Below are positions 15,902 through 24,616 of a stretch of DNA of 40,590 nucleotides, in pieces. The notes under the pieces were generated by a model, which saw only the letters and a list, made by a program, of their open reading frames with translations, had not been told where the DNA came from and searched no databases. Both the position numbers and the translations under genes were made by a program. The DNA is from a virus, in the IMG/VR virus record IMGVR_UViG_3300049215_000827, positions 1-40,590 of that record. One strand, written 5' to 3'. The first letter of the stretch is position 1; each line of letters starts with the position of its first letter.

Positions 15902-18194
15902 GGTCCCAGAGTTGCGCGACCTTTTCCCAGGAGAATTCCTTGGCCGCCCCCTTCGCCTTCGCCCGCTCGTGCGCCATAAGCCCGTCGTCCCCGGCGAAGC
16001 GCATGACGGCGTCGACGAACTGCTCCTGCCAGTTCGGGTCGTAGGGGTCGCCGGGCATGGCCAGACCCGACTTCTGCGTCTCGGCGAGCGCCGCGAAGCC
16101 GGTAGTCAAAGGGATCACGCCTGCCGCCTGCATCTCGCAGGCCGTTATGCAGTGGATCTCGGGGAAGTAGGTCGGGTAGATCCAGAACGATGACTTAAGC
16201 TGCTCGACCGCAAGCTCCCTCTGCCCCCTGCGCCCGTGGTCGAGCACTCCGGGCTGGCTCGCCATCGCCTGAATCCTCTTCATCCATGACATGCGCTCGG
16301 GGTTGTCCTTCTCCAGCCGGTAGAACGTGTTCCACCCGTAGAAGACGTGGAGTTCCGCGTCCGGCAGGCGCTCCCTGATCCTCGGCCACATGGTCAGCAC
16401 GACGTCGAGGCCGCGGTTCGGGGTCGACGAGTATATGAAGCGGTGAGGCTCACGAACGGGGACGTTCGGCATGTCCCAGCGCGATAGGTCGATGCCGTTG
16501 CCGATCACCGTGAACTTGGAGTCGGGGACTTTCGGGTAGAGCGAGCGGTGGTACGCGGTCTTCACGAATACCCTGTCAATCCGCCCAAGCCTCTCCTCCG
16601 TGAGGTCGAACTGGCTCATCGTGTCGTGGAGGTCGAGGACTGATATCCTGGCGGAAAGCGGCAGGTCAAAGAGCTCGGGATGCCGCCATACCCACAGCGC
16701 GTCGTAGTCGTCGTGCGGGTTGAACGCCCAGTAGTTCCTCCACTTGACGCCGTTTACGGTCTCGCCCTCCGGCGGCCAGTTGCCCTCGTTGAATACGGTG
16801 ACGTCCCAGCCGATCCTGGACAGCTCCTGGGTCAGCTTGATGACGGCCGTCTCGGACCCTCCGATGCCCTTGCCGTCCTCGTCGCCGGGACGCCACGGCT
16901 CGGCGGTCGCTCCGCAGTAGACGGCTATGGACTTCTCCGGCCACTCCTTCGGCTTCAGGTACGTGTGCGCGAGCGAGAGGTAGACCTCGTCGTCGGCCAT
17001 CTCCCTGGGGAACGAATGGAGCAGGGGCAGTATCTTCTGCTCCTGCTTCGAGTCCATGAGCGCCTTCGCGATCGTGACGTAGCCGTTCCTCACGCGGAGC
17101 TTCGCGAGCTCGGGGTCGATCATCGCCCTGAGCTCAAGCGCCTCCTTGAATTTCGGGTCTGCCTTCAGGGCCGCCCTGACTGCCCTGTCCGCCTCGGCGA
17201 GCATCCCGAGGTTGAGGTAGCAGGCGGAGATCCCCACGTAGACGTCGCGCCTCACCTGCATCGGGTTGTGGTACGTGGCGCCCTCCGGCTCGGCCATGCC
17301 CAGGGACGTCTTGTAGTTGTAGAGCGCCTTGTTCCACTCGCCCTTCATGAGGTACGCGGTGGCCTTCTGGACGTAGGCGTCGGGGTATTCCTCCTTCTCC
17401 AGGATCGCGTCGTTGTACGACTTCAGCGCCTCGTCCAGCTGGCCTGTCTTCACGAGCGCGTTGCCGATCAGTATCCGCGCCTCGTAGCGCTCGTCGTCCC
17501 AGCCGGATACCGAAAGGTAGTCGAAAAGCACGTCAACCGCCTTCTGGCATTCGCCCAGCGCGAGATACGTGCGGCCGAGGTAGAACTTCGTGCGCGGCTC
17601 CTTGGGGTCCCTCTCCGCCTCCCTGAGGAGGATTCTCAGGTTGCGCTCTATGCTCGCCTTCGGCCGCCCGCCCTCCGCGTGGTGGATGCGCCCGATGGCA
17701 GGCGACTTGACCCACCTGGCCTGCCCGTTCGGGAGCATGTCCTCGTGGATCGCGCCCTTCCATCGCCAGTGCCCGTCGTTCCTGGCCAGCTGGAGCTTCC
17801 AGTGGTCGTCGACGCAGTTCCCGTTCCCGTCGAACGAGTACTGGTACCGGAGATAGCAGCCGTTGATGCGGCCCCTCTCGCACTCGTCGACGAGGTCATG
17901 GAGCCTCTCGGCCCCCGCGAGCGTGTCGTCGGCGTCGAGCCACAGGTACCAGTCCGCCTTCACCTGGGAGGCGTTGAACTCCCTCGCGGCGCTGAAGTCG
18001 TCCGTCCACCCGAAATGCGACACGTTCGCCTCCCACTTCCCGCAGACCCTCTCGACCGCTTCGTTACTCCCGGTTACCGTTATCCACACGCTGTCCACGT
18101 AGGGGGCGACTGACTCCAGGCACCTGTCAAGGTGCTTCGCCTCCTCGTCCGTCGGTGCCACGATCATGCCGAGGCCGATTGTCCTGTTTTTCAT
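15804..18194 (-). CDS. Three-part glycosyltransferase: GT2 domain, TPR repeats, GT4-like domain
   Basis: 796 residues. Residues 1-190 are a GT2 domain with W-L-D-A-D-D-T-L at about 84-91 (metal/donor site) and a W-K-G-A-I-H-E-D segment. Residues about 195-365 are tetratricopeptide-like repeats (TKFYLGRTYLALGECQKAVD, VQKATAYLMKGEWNKALYNY). Residues about 430-760 look like a GT4/GT-B domain: G-I-G-G-S-E-T-A at the start, Y-S-S-T-P-N-R-G-L-D, and F-P-E-I-H-C-I-T-A-C-E-M at the donor site. It probably builds at least two linkages of a glycan. The C-terminal 30 residues overlap the next gene. Such a fusion is unusual in a phage structural block. Confidence 0.75.
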   Translation of the reverse strand: MKNRTIGLGMIVAPTDEEAKHLDRCLESVAPYVDSVWITVTGSNEAVERVCGKWEANVSHFGWTDDFSAAREFNASQVKADWYLWLDADDTLAGAERLHDLVDECERGRINGCYLRYQYSFDGNGNCVDDHWKLQLARNDGHWRWKGAIHEDMLPNGQARWVKSPAIGRIHHAEGGRPKASIERNLRILLREAERDPKEPRTKFYLGRTYLALGECQKAVDVLFDYLSVSGWDDERYEARILIGNALVKTGQLDEALKSYNDAILEKEEYPDAYVQKATAYLMKGEWNKALYNYKTSLGMAEPEGATYHNPMQVRRDVYVGISACYLNLGMLAEADRAVRAALKADPKFKEALELRAMIDPELAKLRVRNGYVTIAKALMDSKQEQKILPLLHSFPREMADDEVYLSLAHTYLKPKEWPEKSIAVYCGATAEPWRPGDEDGKGIGGSETAVIKLTQELSRIGWDVTVFNEGNWPPEGETVNGVKWRNYWAFNPHDDYDALWVWRHPELFDLPLSARISVLDLHDTMSQFDLTEERLGRIDRVFVKTAYHRSLYPKVPDSKFTVIGNGIDLSRWDMPNVPVREPHRFIYSSTPNRGLDVVLTMWPRIRERLPDAELHVFYGWNTFYRLEKDNPERMSWMKRIQAMASQPGVLDHGRRGQRELAVEQLKSSFWIYPTYFPEIHCITACEMQAAGVIPLTTGFAALAETQKSGLAMPGDPYDPNWQEQFVDAVMRFAGDDGLMAHERAKAKGAAKEFSWEKVAQLWDHEIQRDTDELRPAGPPRGDDGGVQGEGVGELA

Positions 18195-18336
18195 CTGTTT
18201 CGTTGGTTATTTTCGTGCGCCAGGCCTTCGCGCAGTCGAGGCAGACGCACTCGACCCAGCGGCGGACGCAGTAGCTCTCGTCCTCCGCCGCTATGACGGC
18301 CCTGCGCACGTCGTGGCCTTTGTGTCTCTCGTTCAT
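18127..18336 (-). CDS. Small Cys-rich protein upstream of the glycosyltransferases
   Basis: 69 residues from ATG 18336. The ATG overlaps the stop of the upstream gene as ATGA, which supports this start. A C-V-C-L-D-C cluster (about 30-35), with another Cys at 23, could bind a metal. The C-terminal third is charged and overlaps the first 68 bases of the large glycosyltransferase in another frame. No family is recognised. Confidence 0.5.
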   Translation of the reverse strand: MNERHKGHDVRRAVIAAEDESYCVRRWVECVCLDCAKAWRTKITNETDEKQDNRPRHDRGTDGRGGEAP

Positions 18337-18704
18337 ATTCGTGTCGCGGCAGACAGCCCCGGGAAGCGCTTCGCGAAGCCGTACAGCCTCTTCCCGCTCT
18401 CCAGGAACTCGGGGTCGAACGCCATGATGGCGATGAGGAGCCCGTTCGGCACCGCGATCAGGCGGCGCAGCCGCGCGTCGCCCTTCTGCCCGGTCGAGCC
18501 GAACTCGTCGATGGAGTGCCCCTTGTCCCACTCGTTCTGGGCGACGGCCTCCCTCATCTCCTCGGGGTGGATTTTCGTGTAGTCCATGACGATCTGCTCC
18601 ATGCAGTCCCAGTAGCTCCCCGTCGCCTTCGAGGCGTCGAGGACGTACAGCCCGGCGAGCGAGCCGTCCCGGTTGAACCGCAGGTGCTCCCGTTCGTTTG
18701 CCAT
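18333..18704 (-). CDS. Phage protein of unknown function between capsid and glycosyltransferases
   Basis: 123 residues, mixed charge, no signal or membrane segment. It has a compact alpha/beta look (GSLAGLYVLDASKATGSYWD, AVPNGLLIAIMAFDPEFLES). It is separated from the major capsid gene by a large hairpin at 18720-18779. The leader is A-rich with a weak AAAGG. It may be a head decoration or a protein acting with the glycosyltransferases, but nothing in the sequence decides this. Confidence 0.55.
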   Translation of the reverse strand: MANEREHLRFNRDGSLAGLYVLDASKATGSYWDCMEQIVMDYTKIHPEEMREAVAQNEWDKGHSIDEFGSTGQKGDARLRRLIAVPNGLLIAIMAFDPEFLESGKRLYGFAKRFPGLSAATRI

Positions 18705-18719
18705 GCCTTTGTTTTTTTT

Positions 18720-18779
18720 GGTTGCTGCCTTAATGCCCTCGGCTCCGCCGATTAAGGCGAACGGAGCCGAGAAGCAACC
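18720..18779 (-). other. Large two-tier hairpin just after the major capsid gene
   Basis: Inner stem CTCGGCTCCG/CGGAGCCGAG (18738-18747 with 18762-18771) is perfect over 10 bp. An outer stem GGTTGCT/AGCAACC (18720-18726 with 18773-18779) encloses it. On the minus strand it is followed by A-rich sequence, not a T-run, so it is not a classical terminator. It may protect the 3' end of the capsid message or weaken read-through. Confidence 0.55.
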
Positions 18780-18782
18780 GCG

Positions 18783-19673
18783 CTAGCTTGAGTAGCCGAA
18801 GAAGACGGCCGATGCCTTCTCCCCGCGGTTCTCCAGCGTCATCTCCGTCACGATCTGGGCGCGGCGCCGGTCGCCGTCGGGCGGCAGGGGCTGCGTCTTC
18901 GTCGGGCGGAGGTAGCTCTTCCGCCAGTAGTCCGGGTTGATCGCGACCAGCGTGAGGTTGTTCGCGGCCGACGGGACATTGCGGTGGAGGAAGATCTTGT
19001 GCACGCCGAAGTCGCTCTCGTACACCTGGACGGGGAGGTTCATGAGCCCCGCGCTCGCGTCCTGGTATCTCGTGAGCGTCGTCGTGAAGCCGGTGATGTC
19101 CCGCTTCAGCGTCGCGCCGACGTAGACCTCGGTCGCCACCTTGCTCGTGGATGCCCAGATCGTCTGCATGATGTTCTGGAACTCCGCCGAGGAGAGGGAC
19201 GTGCCCGAGTTCTTGGTCGTCGAGTTCGTCACGATGCCGTTGATGACGCCCGTCATGCGGCGCGCCGTGCCCGAGCTGCCGGACGCGGTCGACCCGCACA
19301 TGAGCGCCAGCTCGATGTCGGTGGCGTGGTCGACGAGGTTCTTCTGCAGCTGGTAGCTGTAGGGCTCGACGACGCCCTTCACCGCGATCTCGGTCTCGGA
19401 GACCTGGACCGCCTCGATGAAGATCTGGCAGATGTTCGACGCACGCACCGGCTGCGTCAGGTCGACGACGGTGAAGGAGCTCCCTTCGGGCTGCGCGTTG
19501 TCGTTGTACGTGCTGAACGTGTCAGTCGTGTACTGGTGGAGCGTGTTGTTCGCCGGGCTTCCCATGGGGAGCCTGGTGAGCAGCGGCGTCTCCGACGGGC
19601 TGATGTTCGTGACCACGTCTATCAGGTCCTCGCGCCGCGAGGTGTCCTGGTAGGTTATCAATCCTATTGCCAT
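18783..19673 (-). CDS. Major capsid protein, SU10-like (HK97 fold)
   Basis: 296 residues. The opening (T-Y-Q-D-T-S-R-R-E-D-L-I-D-V-V-T-N-I-S-P) and P-L-L-T-R-L-P segment match the SU10 major head protein group (DUF5309). Typical later features are the helix with N-L-V-D-H-A-T-D-I-E-L-A, the E-V-Y-V-G-A-T-L-K segment (P-domain side) and F-L-H-R-N-V-P near the end. It forms the icosahedral shell. The scaffold-like gene lies 23 bases upstream, and the hairpin at 18720-18779 follows it. No Shine-Dalgarno site is seen; the leader ends AACCAACAGC. Confidence 0.8.
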   Translation of the reverse strand: MAIGLITYQDTSRREDLIDVVTNISPSETPLLTRLPMGSPANNTLHQYTTDTFSTYNDNAQPEGSSFTVVDLTQPVRASNICQIFIEAVQVSETEIAVKGVVEPYSYQLQKNLVDHATDIELALMCGSTASGSSGTARRMTGVINGIVTNSTTKNSGTSLSSAEFQNIMQTIWASTSKVATEVYVGATLKRDITGFTTTLTRYQDASAGLMNLPVQVYESDFGVHKIFLHRNVPSAANNLTLVAINPDYWRKSYLRPTKTQPLPPDGDRRRAQIVTEMTLENRGEKASAVFFGYSS

Positions 19674-19696
19674 GCTGTTGGTTCGCTAAGTTTCTG

Positions 19697-20371
19697 TCAC
19701 GTTTCGCCGATCCCCTTGGGTATCGGAACCATCCCGTTCTCGACGAGGTAGGTGCCGACGTCCTTCGACGCGATCGCCGCCTTGAGCCCCTCCGCCTTCT
19801 GCTCGGGGGACGGCGGCGTCACCACGCGGGGCGACGAAACCAAAGGAGTGCGCGAGTTCCTTAGGTCATCCGCCTCCAGCACCGGCCTGAAGGCGGGCAG
19901 TTCCCTCACCTCCGCCCATGACTTGCCGGGATTCGCCGCCCTGAGCGCGCCCAGGAGTTCCTGGTGCGGCTGGAGCGACGGGTTCTGCGAGAAGAAGATG
20001 TCCCTCTCGTACTGTTCCTTCGAGACGAAGGCGTCCGGTGCGGGCGCGGGCTGGGGCGCGGGGGCCTGCGGTGCGGGCTGGTCTTTCGTTATGTCTTCCA
20101 TAATTTTGAGTGCCGCCTGTTCTCCGCCCCTGGCCTCAAGACGCTCGATGAACGGACGGTACTTGCCGAGCTTGCCGCGCATCGCGGCGTTGTCCTTGAG
20201 GCCCTGGAGGGCGGAGGCATCATCCCTGAACGACGTGCCCCACTGCTGGTTCACGACGTCCGCCAATGACTTGACCTCAGAATCATTCCCGCCTCCTTCT
20301 CCAGCCCTAACGTCCGGGGCTTGAGGTACGGAATCAACAGGGGTATTGGTTTCTGTAATTCGGTCTTCCAT
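19697..20371 (-). CDS. Probable capsid scaffolding protein
   Basis: 224 residues, acidic and helical with a Pro/Ala/Gln-rich linker (about 100-115). Its place directly before the major capsid gene, its composition and its size all fit phage scaffolding proteins. No protease triad was recognised. The C-terminal half (SPEQKAEGLKAAIASKDVGT) is helical and could contact the capsid protein. The assignment rests on context and composition. Confidence 0.6.
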   Translation of the reverse strand: MEDRITETNTPVDSVPQAPDVRAGEGGGNDSEVKSLADVVNQQWGTSFRDDASALQGLKDNAAMRGKLGKYRPFIERLEARGGEQAALKIMEDITKDQPAPQAPAPQPAPAPDAFVSKEQYERDIFFSQNPSLQPHQELLGALRAANPGKSWAEVRELPAFRPVLEADDLRNSRTPLVSSPRVVTPPSPEQKAEGLKAAIASKDVGTYLVENGMVPIPKGIGET

Positions 20372-20473
20372 GTGGAAAGATCTTATGCGTTTCCTTAGGG
20401 CTTCCCTCGACTTTTATGCGCCTTTCGGCAAGAAGCTCATCGAGAGACGGCTGGTCCCTCGATCAGATCCCTG

Positions 20474-20803
20474 CTACCCGCTTTCCTTCTCCGGGAACCT
20501 CAGGTACACCGACGGCTCGTCCCTGTCCGCCATCGATACGGCGGTGTGGACGCCCTGCTCGACGCTCCCCTCGAGGTCCCTGATCCACTGGCGCACGAGC
20601 GCTATCGCGTGCTGCCGGGTCTCCATCTCCTTCACCTTGGCCGTGGCCGTCGTGAGGGACGGGTCGAGCGTGGACCACGAGTCCAGTCTCGTCAGCATGG
20701 CCTCGAGCCGCTCCTTGGCGAGCCTCCAGGCGTCGCCGTTCACGAGCTCGGCCAGCATCCCGCCTTCGGCTATCACCTTCTGCGTGTCCCTGTCCGGCGT
20801 CAT
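20474..20803 (-). CDS. Helical phage protein near the portal, unknown function
   Basis: 109 residues with a long central helix (AWRLAKERLEAMLTRLDSWS; TAKVKEMETRQHAIALVRQW). Proteins of this size and pattern are common between portal and scaffold genes in podovirus-like genomes. Its ATG overlaps the stop of the basic small gene upstream (20800-20803, ATGA), so they are translated together. About 100 bases separate its stop from the scaffold start, and I see no extra gene in that gap. Confidence 0.6.
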   Translation of the reverse strand: MTPDRDTQKVIAEGGMLAELVNGDAWRLAKERLEAMLTRLDSWSTLDPSLTTATAKVKEMETRQHAIALVRQWIRDLEGSVEQGVHTAVSMADRDEPSVYLRFPEKESG

Positions 20804-20997
20804 TTGCGCCCTCCGGCCATGGTGCGCCGGTGCTTCCTGGCCATCCTCTCGAATACCGCGCCGGCGACCTTCTCGCCCGCGGCCTTCGAGCCGTATTCCT
20901 TCGATGCCGACTTCTCGATCTTCGAGAATCCGCCGGTCTTCTGCGCGTGGCCTATCTTCGCCACCTGCGCCCTGCCGCGCGCTCCGTTTGGTTTCAT
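20800..20997 (-). CDS. Small basic phage protein near the portal
   Basis: 65 residues, very Lys/Arg-rich (KIEKSASKEYGSKAAGEKVA, RMARKHRRTMAGGRK). It has no recognised fold. The basic charge would suit nucleic-acid binding or contact with the acidic portal or scaffold proteins. It overlaps the next gene by the usual four-base ATGA. Confidence 0.6.
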   Translation of the reverse strand: MKPNGARGRAQVAKIGHAQKTGGFSKIEKSASKEYGSKAAGEKVAGAVFERMARKHRRTMAGGRK

Positions 20998-21031
20998 CGC
21001 TGTTTCATGGTTGTTATGGTTTTCGGCCTTT

Positions 21032-22909
21032 TCACTGGGGTACCGCGTTCGCCTGCGCGACCTGCGCGGTGGGGTTCTGGGTTGGCTGGGGAGGGGGCTG
21101 CTGCTGCGGCTGCGGGGGCTGCTGCTGGACCTGCTGGGACATCTGCTGCGCCTGCTGCTGGCTGTACGGAAGCCCCAGGATGTCGAAGAGCGTGGGGAGT
21201 ATCTGGTCGGCCTGGGAAGGGGCTATCCTCAGGAGGTCGATCAGGTTCTGGGAGAGGACGCCCGAGTCGATCTTCTCGTTCGTTATCATGACCTCGCAGT
21301 CGTAGTCCAGGGGGTCGAGGACATCATCCAGCTTCATGAAGCGCTCGGTGCCGTACTTGCGGAGGCGCATCATCGCCCGCGTCCTGTCCTGCTCGACCTG
21401 CATGGGGTCGATGCGCTTGCCTTCCTCCGTCGCTTTCTCGATCTCCTCGACGATGAGCTTGTTCACGATATGCTCGTCGAGCTCGATTATCTCGCCCGGG
21501 TCGCCGGTGAGCCGGACGGTGTCTCCTACGCCCAGGTTCCGCATGACGATCGGGAGCGCCTGGTTCCTGATCCACCGCTCGAGCCACAGGCCGATGTTCT
21601 CCTTCACGAGGCCGTAGGCGCCCTGCGCCTGGTTGTTCTGGATGGCCGCGTTCGTGGCGGGTGTGGATGCCGGGAGCGGGTCGCCGGCGGTTATCTCCTG
21701 CGACTGGGTGACCCTCTGCGCCCACTGCCAGACCGTCTCCTCGTCCTTGTAGCTGGAGTCGGGGATCTCCGCAAGGTCGAACTGCATCACGTCCTCCATG
21801 GAGTTCACGAGCACCGCCCCGTTCACGGCGAGCCTCTGCATGGACTGCATGGTGACGCCGCTTCCGCGCTTGATCTTGAAGAGGCCGAGCTGGGACACCT
21901 GCGCGCGCGTCTTCCTGACGTTCACGACGAGGTTCTCGTACACCTGCATCGGCATGGCCTTCTCGGCGATGCCGCGGCCGAGCCATCTCTGGGGGACGCG
22001 CGTGAACCACGCCTCCTCGTAGCCCTTGTTCAGGTTGTCCTTCCGCATCGAGTAGTCGTGGCACCGCCATGCGGCGTTGTCCCACGAGACGACGATCTCG
22101 CCCGGCACGTAGTCGTTCCCGTCCGCCCCGTCGCCCGTGAAGATGGACTTGGGGACCATGCCCCTGAGCCGGTAGACCTCGACGTAGAGCGTGTCCGAGG
22201 GGTAGTTGTTGAGCTGGAGCCACGAGTCGTAGCGCGGCACGTTCTTCCTGCCCGAGACGCCCTCCCAGTCCTTCCATCCGCCGCGCCTTGCGGCCGCGCG
22301 GAACTCGGGCACCGTCATGGGGAAGCGCTCGGTGACCTTGTCCGCCTCGCGTATCGAGGGTGAGGTGGGGTCGATGTAGAAGTTCAGGAGGTTGACCATG
22401 CGCACGTCGACCTCCTTCCTGATCTCCTCGGTGCTCCATACGACCGTCCCCCAGATGGCGAGGTGCCTGATGGCCTCCTTCAGCTTCTCGCCGAAGAAGA
22501 TCCTGTTCAGGTGCTGCCTTACCGCCGCCCTTACGATCCTGGTGAACCCCGTCGCCTCGGGGTTCAGCGCGCGGAAGTCTATGTCCTTCGTGCCGAGGTC
22601 GGTGTTCTTGACCGTGGTCTCGACCAGGGTCTCGGTGAGGGGCACCCAGAGCTTGTCCTGGCCCGTCACGGTGTCCGTGGGCTGGTCGAATATGCCGAAG
22701 TAGTTCTTGAGGCAGGAGCGCAGCAGGACCGGCAGGTAGAAAGCCACCTGGGGGGTGACGTAGACGACCGAGTTCTCCCACGCCGTCTTCTCCTGCTGCA
22801 CGGTGCGGATGGCCAGCTCCTCCGGGGTTCCCGAAAGCGCGGGCGTGCCGACTGCCGCGTCGGTGCTCTGGGCGGGCGATGGGGACGGGAAAGGCATGGG
22901 CTTGTGCAT
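21032..22909 (-). CDS. Portal protein
   Basis: 625 residues, the usual size for podovirus/SU10-type portals. After a flexible Pro/Ser-rich start comes a helical stretch (E-N-S-V-V-Y-V-T-P-Q-V). Portal-type segments follow: L-L-N-F-Y-I-D-P near 175-182, F-R-A-A-A-R-R-G-G, the long stem helices at about 400-480 (T-A-G-D-P-L-P-A-S-T-P-A-T) and a Gln/Pro-rich C-terminal tail (QQVQQQPPQPQQQPPPQ). It forms the dodecameric channel for DNA packaging. It lies between the terminase and capsid genes, as expected. Confidence 0.75.
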   Translation of the reverse strand: MHKPMPFPSPSPAQSTDAAVGTPALSGTPEELAIRTVQQEKTAWENSVVYVTPQVAFYLPVLLRSCLKNYFGIFDQPTDTVTGQDKLWVPLTETLVETTVKNTDLGTKDIDFRALNPEATGFTRIVRAAVRQHLNRIFFGEKLKEAIRHLAIWGTVVWSTEEIRKEVDVRMVNLLNFYIDPTSPSIREADKVTERFPMTVPEFRAAARRGGWKDWEGVSGRKNVPRYDSWLQLNNYPSDTLYVEVYRLRGMVPKSIFTGDGADGNDYVPGEIVVSWDNAAWRCHDYSMRKDNLNKGYEEAWFTRVPQRWLGRGIAEKAMPMQVYENLVVNVRKTRAQVSQLGLFKIKRGSGVTMQSMQRLAVNGAVLVNSMEDVMQFDLAEIPDSSYKDEETVWQWAQRVTQSQEITAGDPLPASTPATNAAIQNNQAQGAYGLVKENIGLWLERWIRNQALPIVMRNLGVGDTVRLTGDPGEIIELDEHIVNKLIVEEIEKATEEGKRIDPMQVEQDRTRAMMRLRKYGTERFMKLDDVLDPLDYDCEVMITNEKIDSGVLSQNLIDLLRIAPSQADQILPTLFDILGLPYSQQQAQQMSQQVQQQPPQPQQQPPPQPTQNPTAQVAQANAVPQ

Positions 22910-22941
22910 GCATCATGTTTCCCCAGCGCGGCAAGTCAAGG

Positions 22942-24216
22942 TCAGGAGTAGTCCGCGGAGTAGAGTCCGGAGCCGCCGTCGTCCTGCGCGCCGCCCAGCG
23001 GCTCCGAGAGCCCCCACACGGCCAGCGCCAGCGACATGATGCGGTCGTCGGTCATGCCCTCGGGGACCATCATCCTCACCTTCGGCCTCTCGCGCTGCTC
23101 GCCCGAGCTGAGCATGTACGACATGGACTCGAGCTCGGCTATCAGGCCCTCGTCGTCGGGGAGCCTGATCCTGTCGCTGTCGAGGAGCATCGCGAGGTGC
23201 GTCAGGAGCTGCTGGCGGCTGGTCTCGGTGAACTTGAACCCCTCGGGAGGGTCGACGTTCAGCCCCAGCTCCGCCAGCCTCTCGGCTATGGGGTCGCCGA
23301 CGCCGGTGGAGTCGACCTTGATCGCCGCCCCGTTCCACCGGTACGCCGCCGCCTCGACGCGGGAGACCTGCAGGCTCCAGTCGATCCGGTTGAAGCGCTC
23401 CTGCATGCCTGCCCTGAACGTGTTCCTGTCGAATGGGGTTATGACGGTCCAGTCGTTGTACTTGGCCAGGTCCACGCCCAGCTGGTACGAGTGCGTGGAT
23501 ACGGGCTGCAGGTCGCCGCCCCAGAGGTTCTGGCGTATGCGCCTGAAGACCGCCGTCGCGTTGTCGAGGAAGTCGCACTCGTACTCCTGCTTGTAGAACG
23601 CCTCCGTGGTGCTGTGCCTCGCCTCGTCGAGCGCCTGCTCCGGTATGAGGCCGGAGACCGAGGCCTTGAGCAGGAAACGCTCCCACGACCGGTTGCCCTC
23701 CTCCCCCGCGAACGCGAACTTGCGCCAGAAGTCGTTCCTGCCCTTCGGCGTGCCCATGAACCAGCACCACGCGCCGGGGTTCGCGGTCATGATCGGCTGG
23801 ACGATCCCCGACCATACCTCCGGCTTCATGTCGCCGTACTCGTCCAGAACCACGCCCCTGGGGTTGGGTCCCCGGAGCGAGTCGGGCTTGTCGGCGCCCA
23901 TGACGTAGAGCACCGACCCGTTGGGGAACGGGACGTAGAGCTCAGAGCTGTTGCGCTTCGCCCATATCTCCGGCGGGCAGTACTTCGGCAGCATCTCCGG
24001 GTCCTGCCACACGATCTTCTTCGCCTGGCTGTAGTACGGGGCTATGTACCAGTACGTCCCCCGGTGCGCCGCCGCCCACCTGATGAGCTCGTTCAGCGCG
24101 AGCGTCGTCTTCCTGGCCTTCCGGTGCCAGACGATCACCTTGAAGCGCGCCCTGCTCTGCAGTATGGGGCGCTGGTGCGGCTCCGGCTCCCAGTTGCAGG
24201 GAATCGTTATCTCCAA
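22942..24216 (-). CDS. terL: Terminase large subunit
   Basis: 424 residues. Walker-A-like segment W-H-R-K-A-R-K-T-T (30-38), a variant of the usual G/R-x-x-x-G-K-T loop. Walker B is V-V-L-D-E (122-126), followed by Y-G-D-M. The nuclease domain has D249 in G-V-D-L-A, D302 in V-D-S-T-G-V-G-D, and a final D-D-R-I-M-S-L-A-L. This is the packaging motor and DNA cutter. The start is a TTG at 24216; an in-frame TAA lies only five codons upstream, so no other start fits the ATPase N-terminus. It starts inside the small-subunit gene, in a shifted frame. Confidence 0.85.
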   Translation of the reverse strand: MEITIPCNWEPEPHQRPILQSRARFKVIVWHRKARKTTLALNELIRWAAAHRGTYWYIAPYYSQAKKIVWQDPEMLPKYCPPEIWAKRNSSELYVPFPNGSVLYVMGADKPDSLRGPNPRGVVLDEYGDMKPEVWSGIVQPIMTANPGAWCWFMGTPKGRNDFWRKFAFAGEEGNRSWERFLLKASVSGLIPEQALDEARHSTTEAFYKQEYECDFLDNATAVFRRIRQNLWGGDLQPVSTHSYQLGVDLAKYNDWTVITPFDRNTFRAGMQERFNRIDWSLQVSRVEAAAYRWNGAAIKVDSTGVGDPIAERLAELGLNVDPPEGFKFTETSRQQLLTHLAMLLDSDRIRLPDDEGLIAELESMSYMLSSGEQRERPKVRMMVPEGMTDDRIMSLALAVWGLSEPLGGAQDDGGSGLYSADYS

Positions 24217-24616
24217 AGGTCTTGATGTTTATGGTTAGTCCGCCCTTTAGGTCATGCTCCTGGCTGTCCTTCCAGCCGTAGTTGTTCTTCAGGTTGAAGA
24301 TGGGTCCCGCCGCGTTTTTCCCGAGGTAAAGCTGCTCCTCGGCGAAATTGTGGCACCGCATCTTCGCCCTTTTTACGGTGTCAGAAAACTCAGGCCGATC
24401 CTGGTAGTCAAGCAGCGTCTCTCTCGTAGTGTCAAGGGCAAGCGCAAGCCCGGTTATGGTGTAGGGGCGGATCTGGCGCTCCCATCCCGGTATGGGCTTG
24501 CCTTCCTTGTCGACGCTCGCCGGTACCCTGGTCCAGCAGCTCTCGAAATAGGCGTCAATCGATGCCTGAAGATCCTCCGGCGTACTGAACTTGAGCGGGC
24601 GGCCTCCTTCAGCCAT
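23942..24616 (-). CDS. terS: Terminase small subunit, with an apparently extended C-terminus
   Basis: 224 residues in one open frame. The first 145 match small terminase proteins: G-R-P-L-K-F start, helix-turn-helix with Y-T-I-T-G-L-A-L-A-L-D-T-T-R-E-T-L, and N-L-K-N-N-Y-G-W-K-D, then L-K-G-G-L-T-I-N-I. The last about 80 residues lie over the large subunit in another frame and look like shadow coding (Gly/Pro/Arg/Glu-rich). Either the stop codon was lost recently, or the tail has a role, or there is a sequence error. The protein recognises phage DNA and loads the motor. Confidence 0.75.
   Translation of the reverse strand: MAEGGRPLKFSTPEDLQASIDAYFESCWTRVPASVDKEGKPIPGWERQIRPYTITGLALALDTTRETLLDYQDRPEFSDTVKRAKMRCHNFAEEQLYLGKNAAGPIFNLKNNYGWKDSQEHDLKGGLTINIKTFGDNDSLQLGAGAAPAPHTAEQGALQGDRLAPEGQEDDARAERAHQVGGGAPGDVLVHSPVLQPGEEDRVAGPGDAAEVLPAGDMGEAQQL

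Noticed and set aside
16680-18113. 477-codon plus-strand open frame
   Set aside because: Antisense to the large glycosyltransferase, whose motifs are real.
20546-24225. Plus-strand open frames of 605 and 448 codons
   Set aside because: Antisense to portal and terminase genes.
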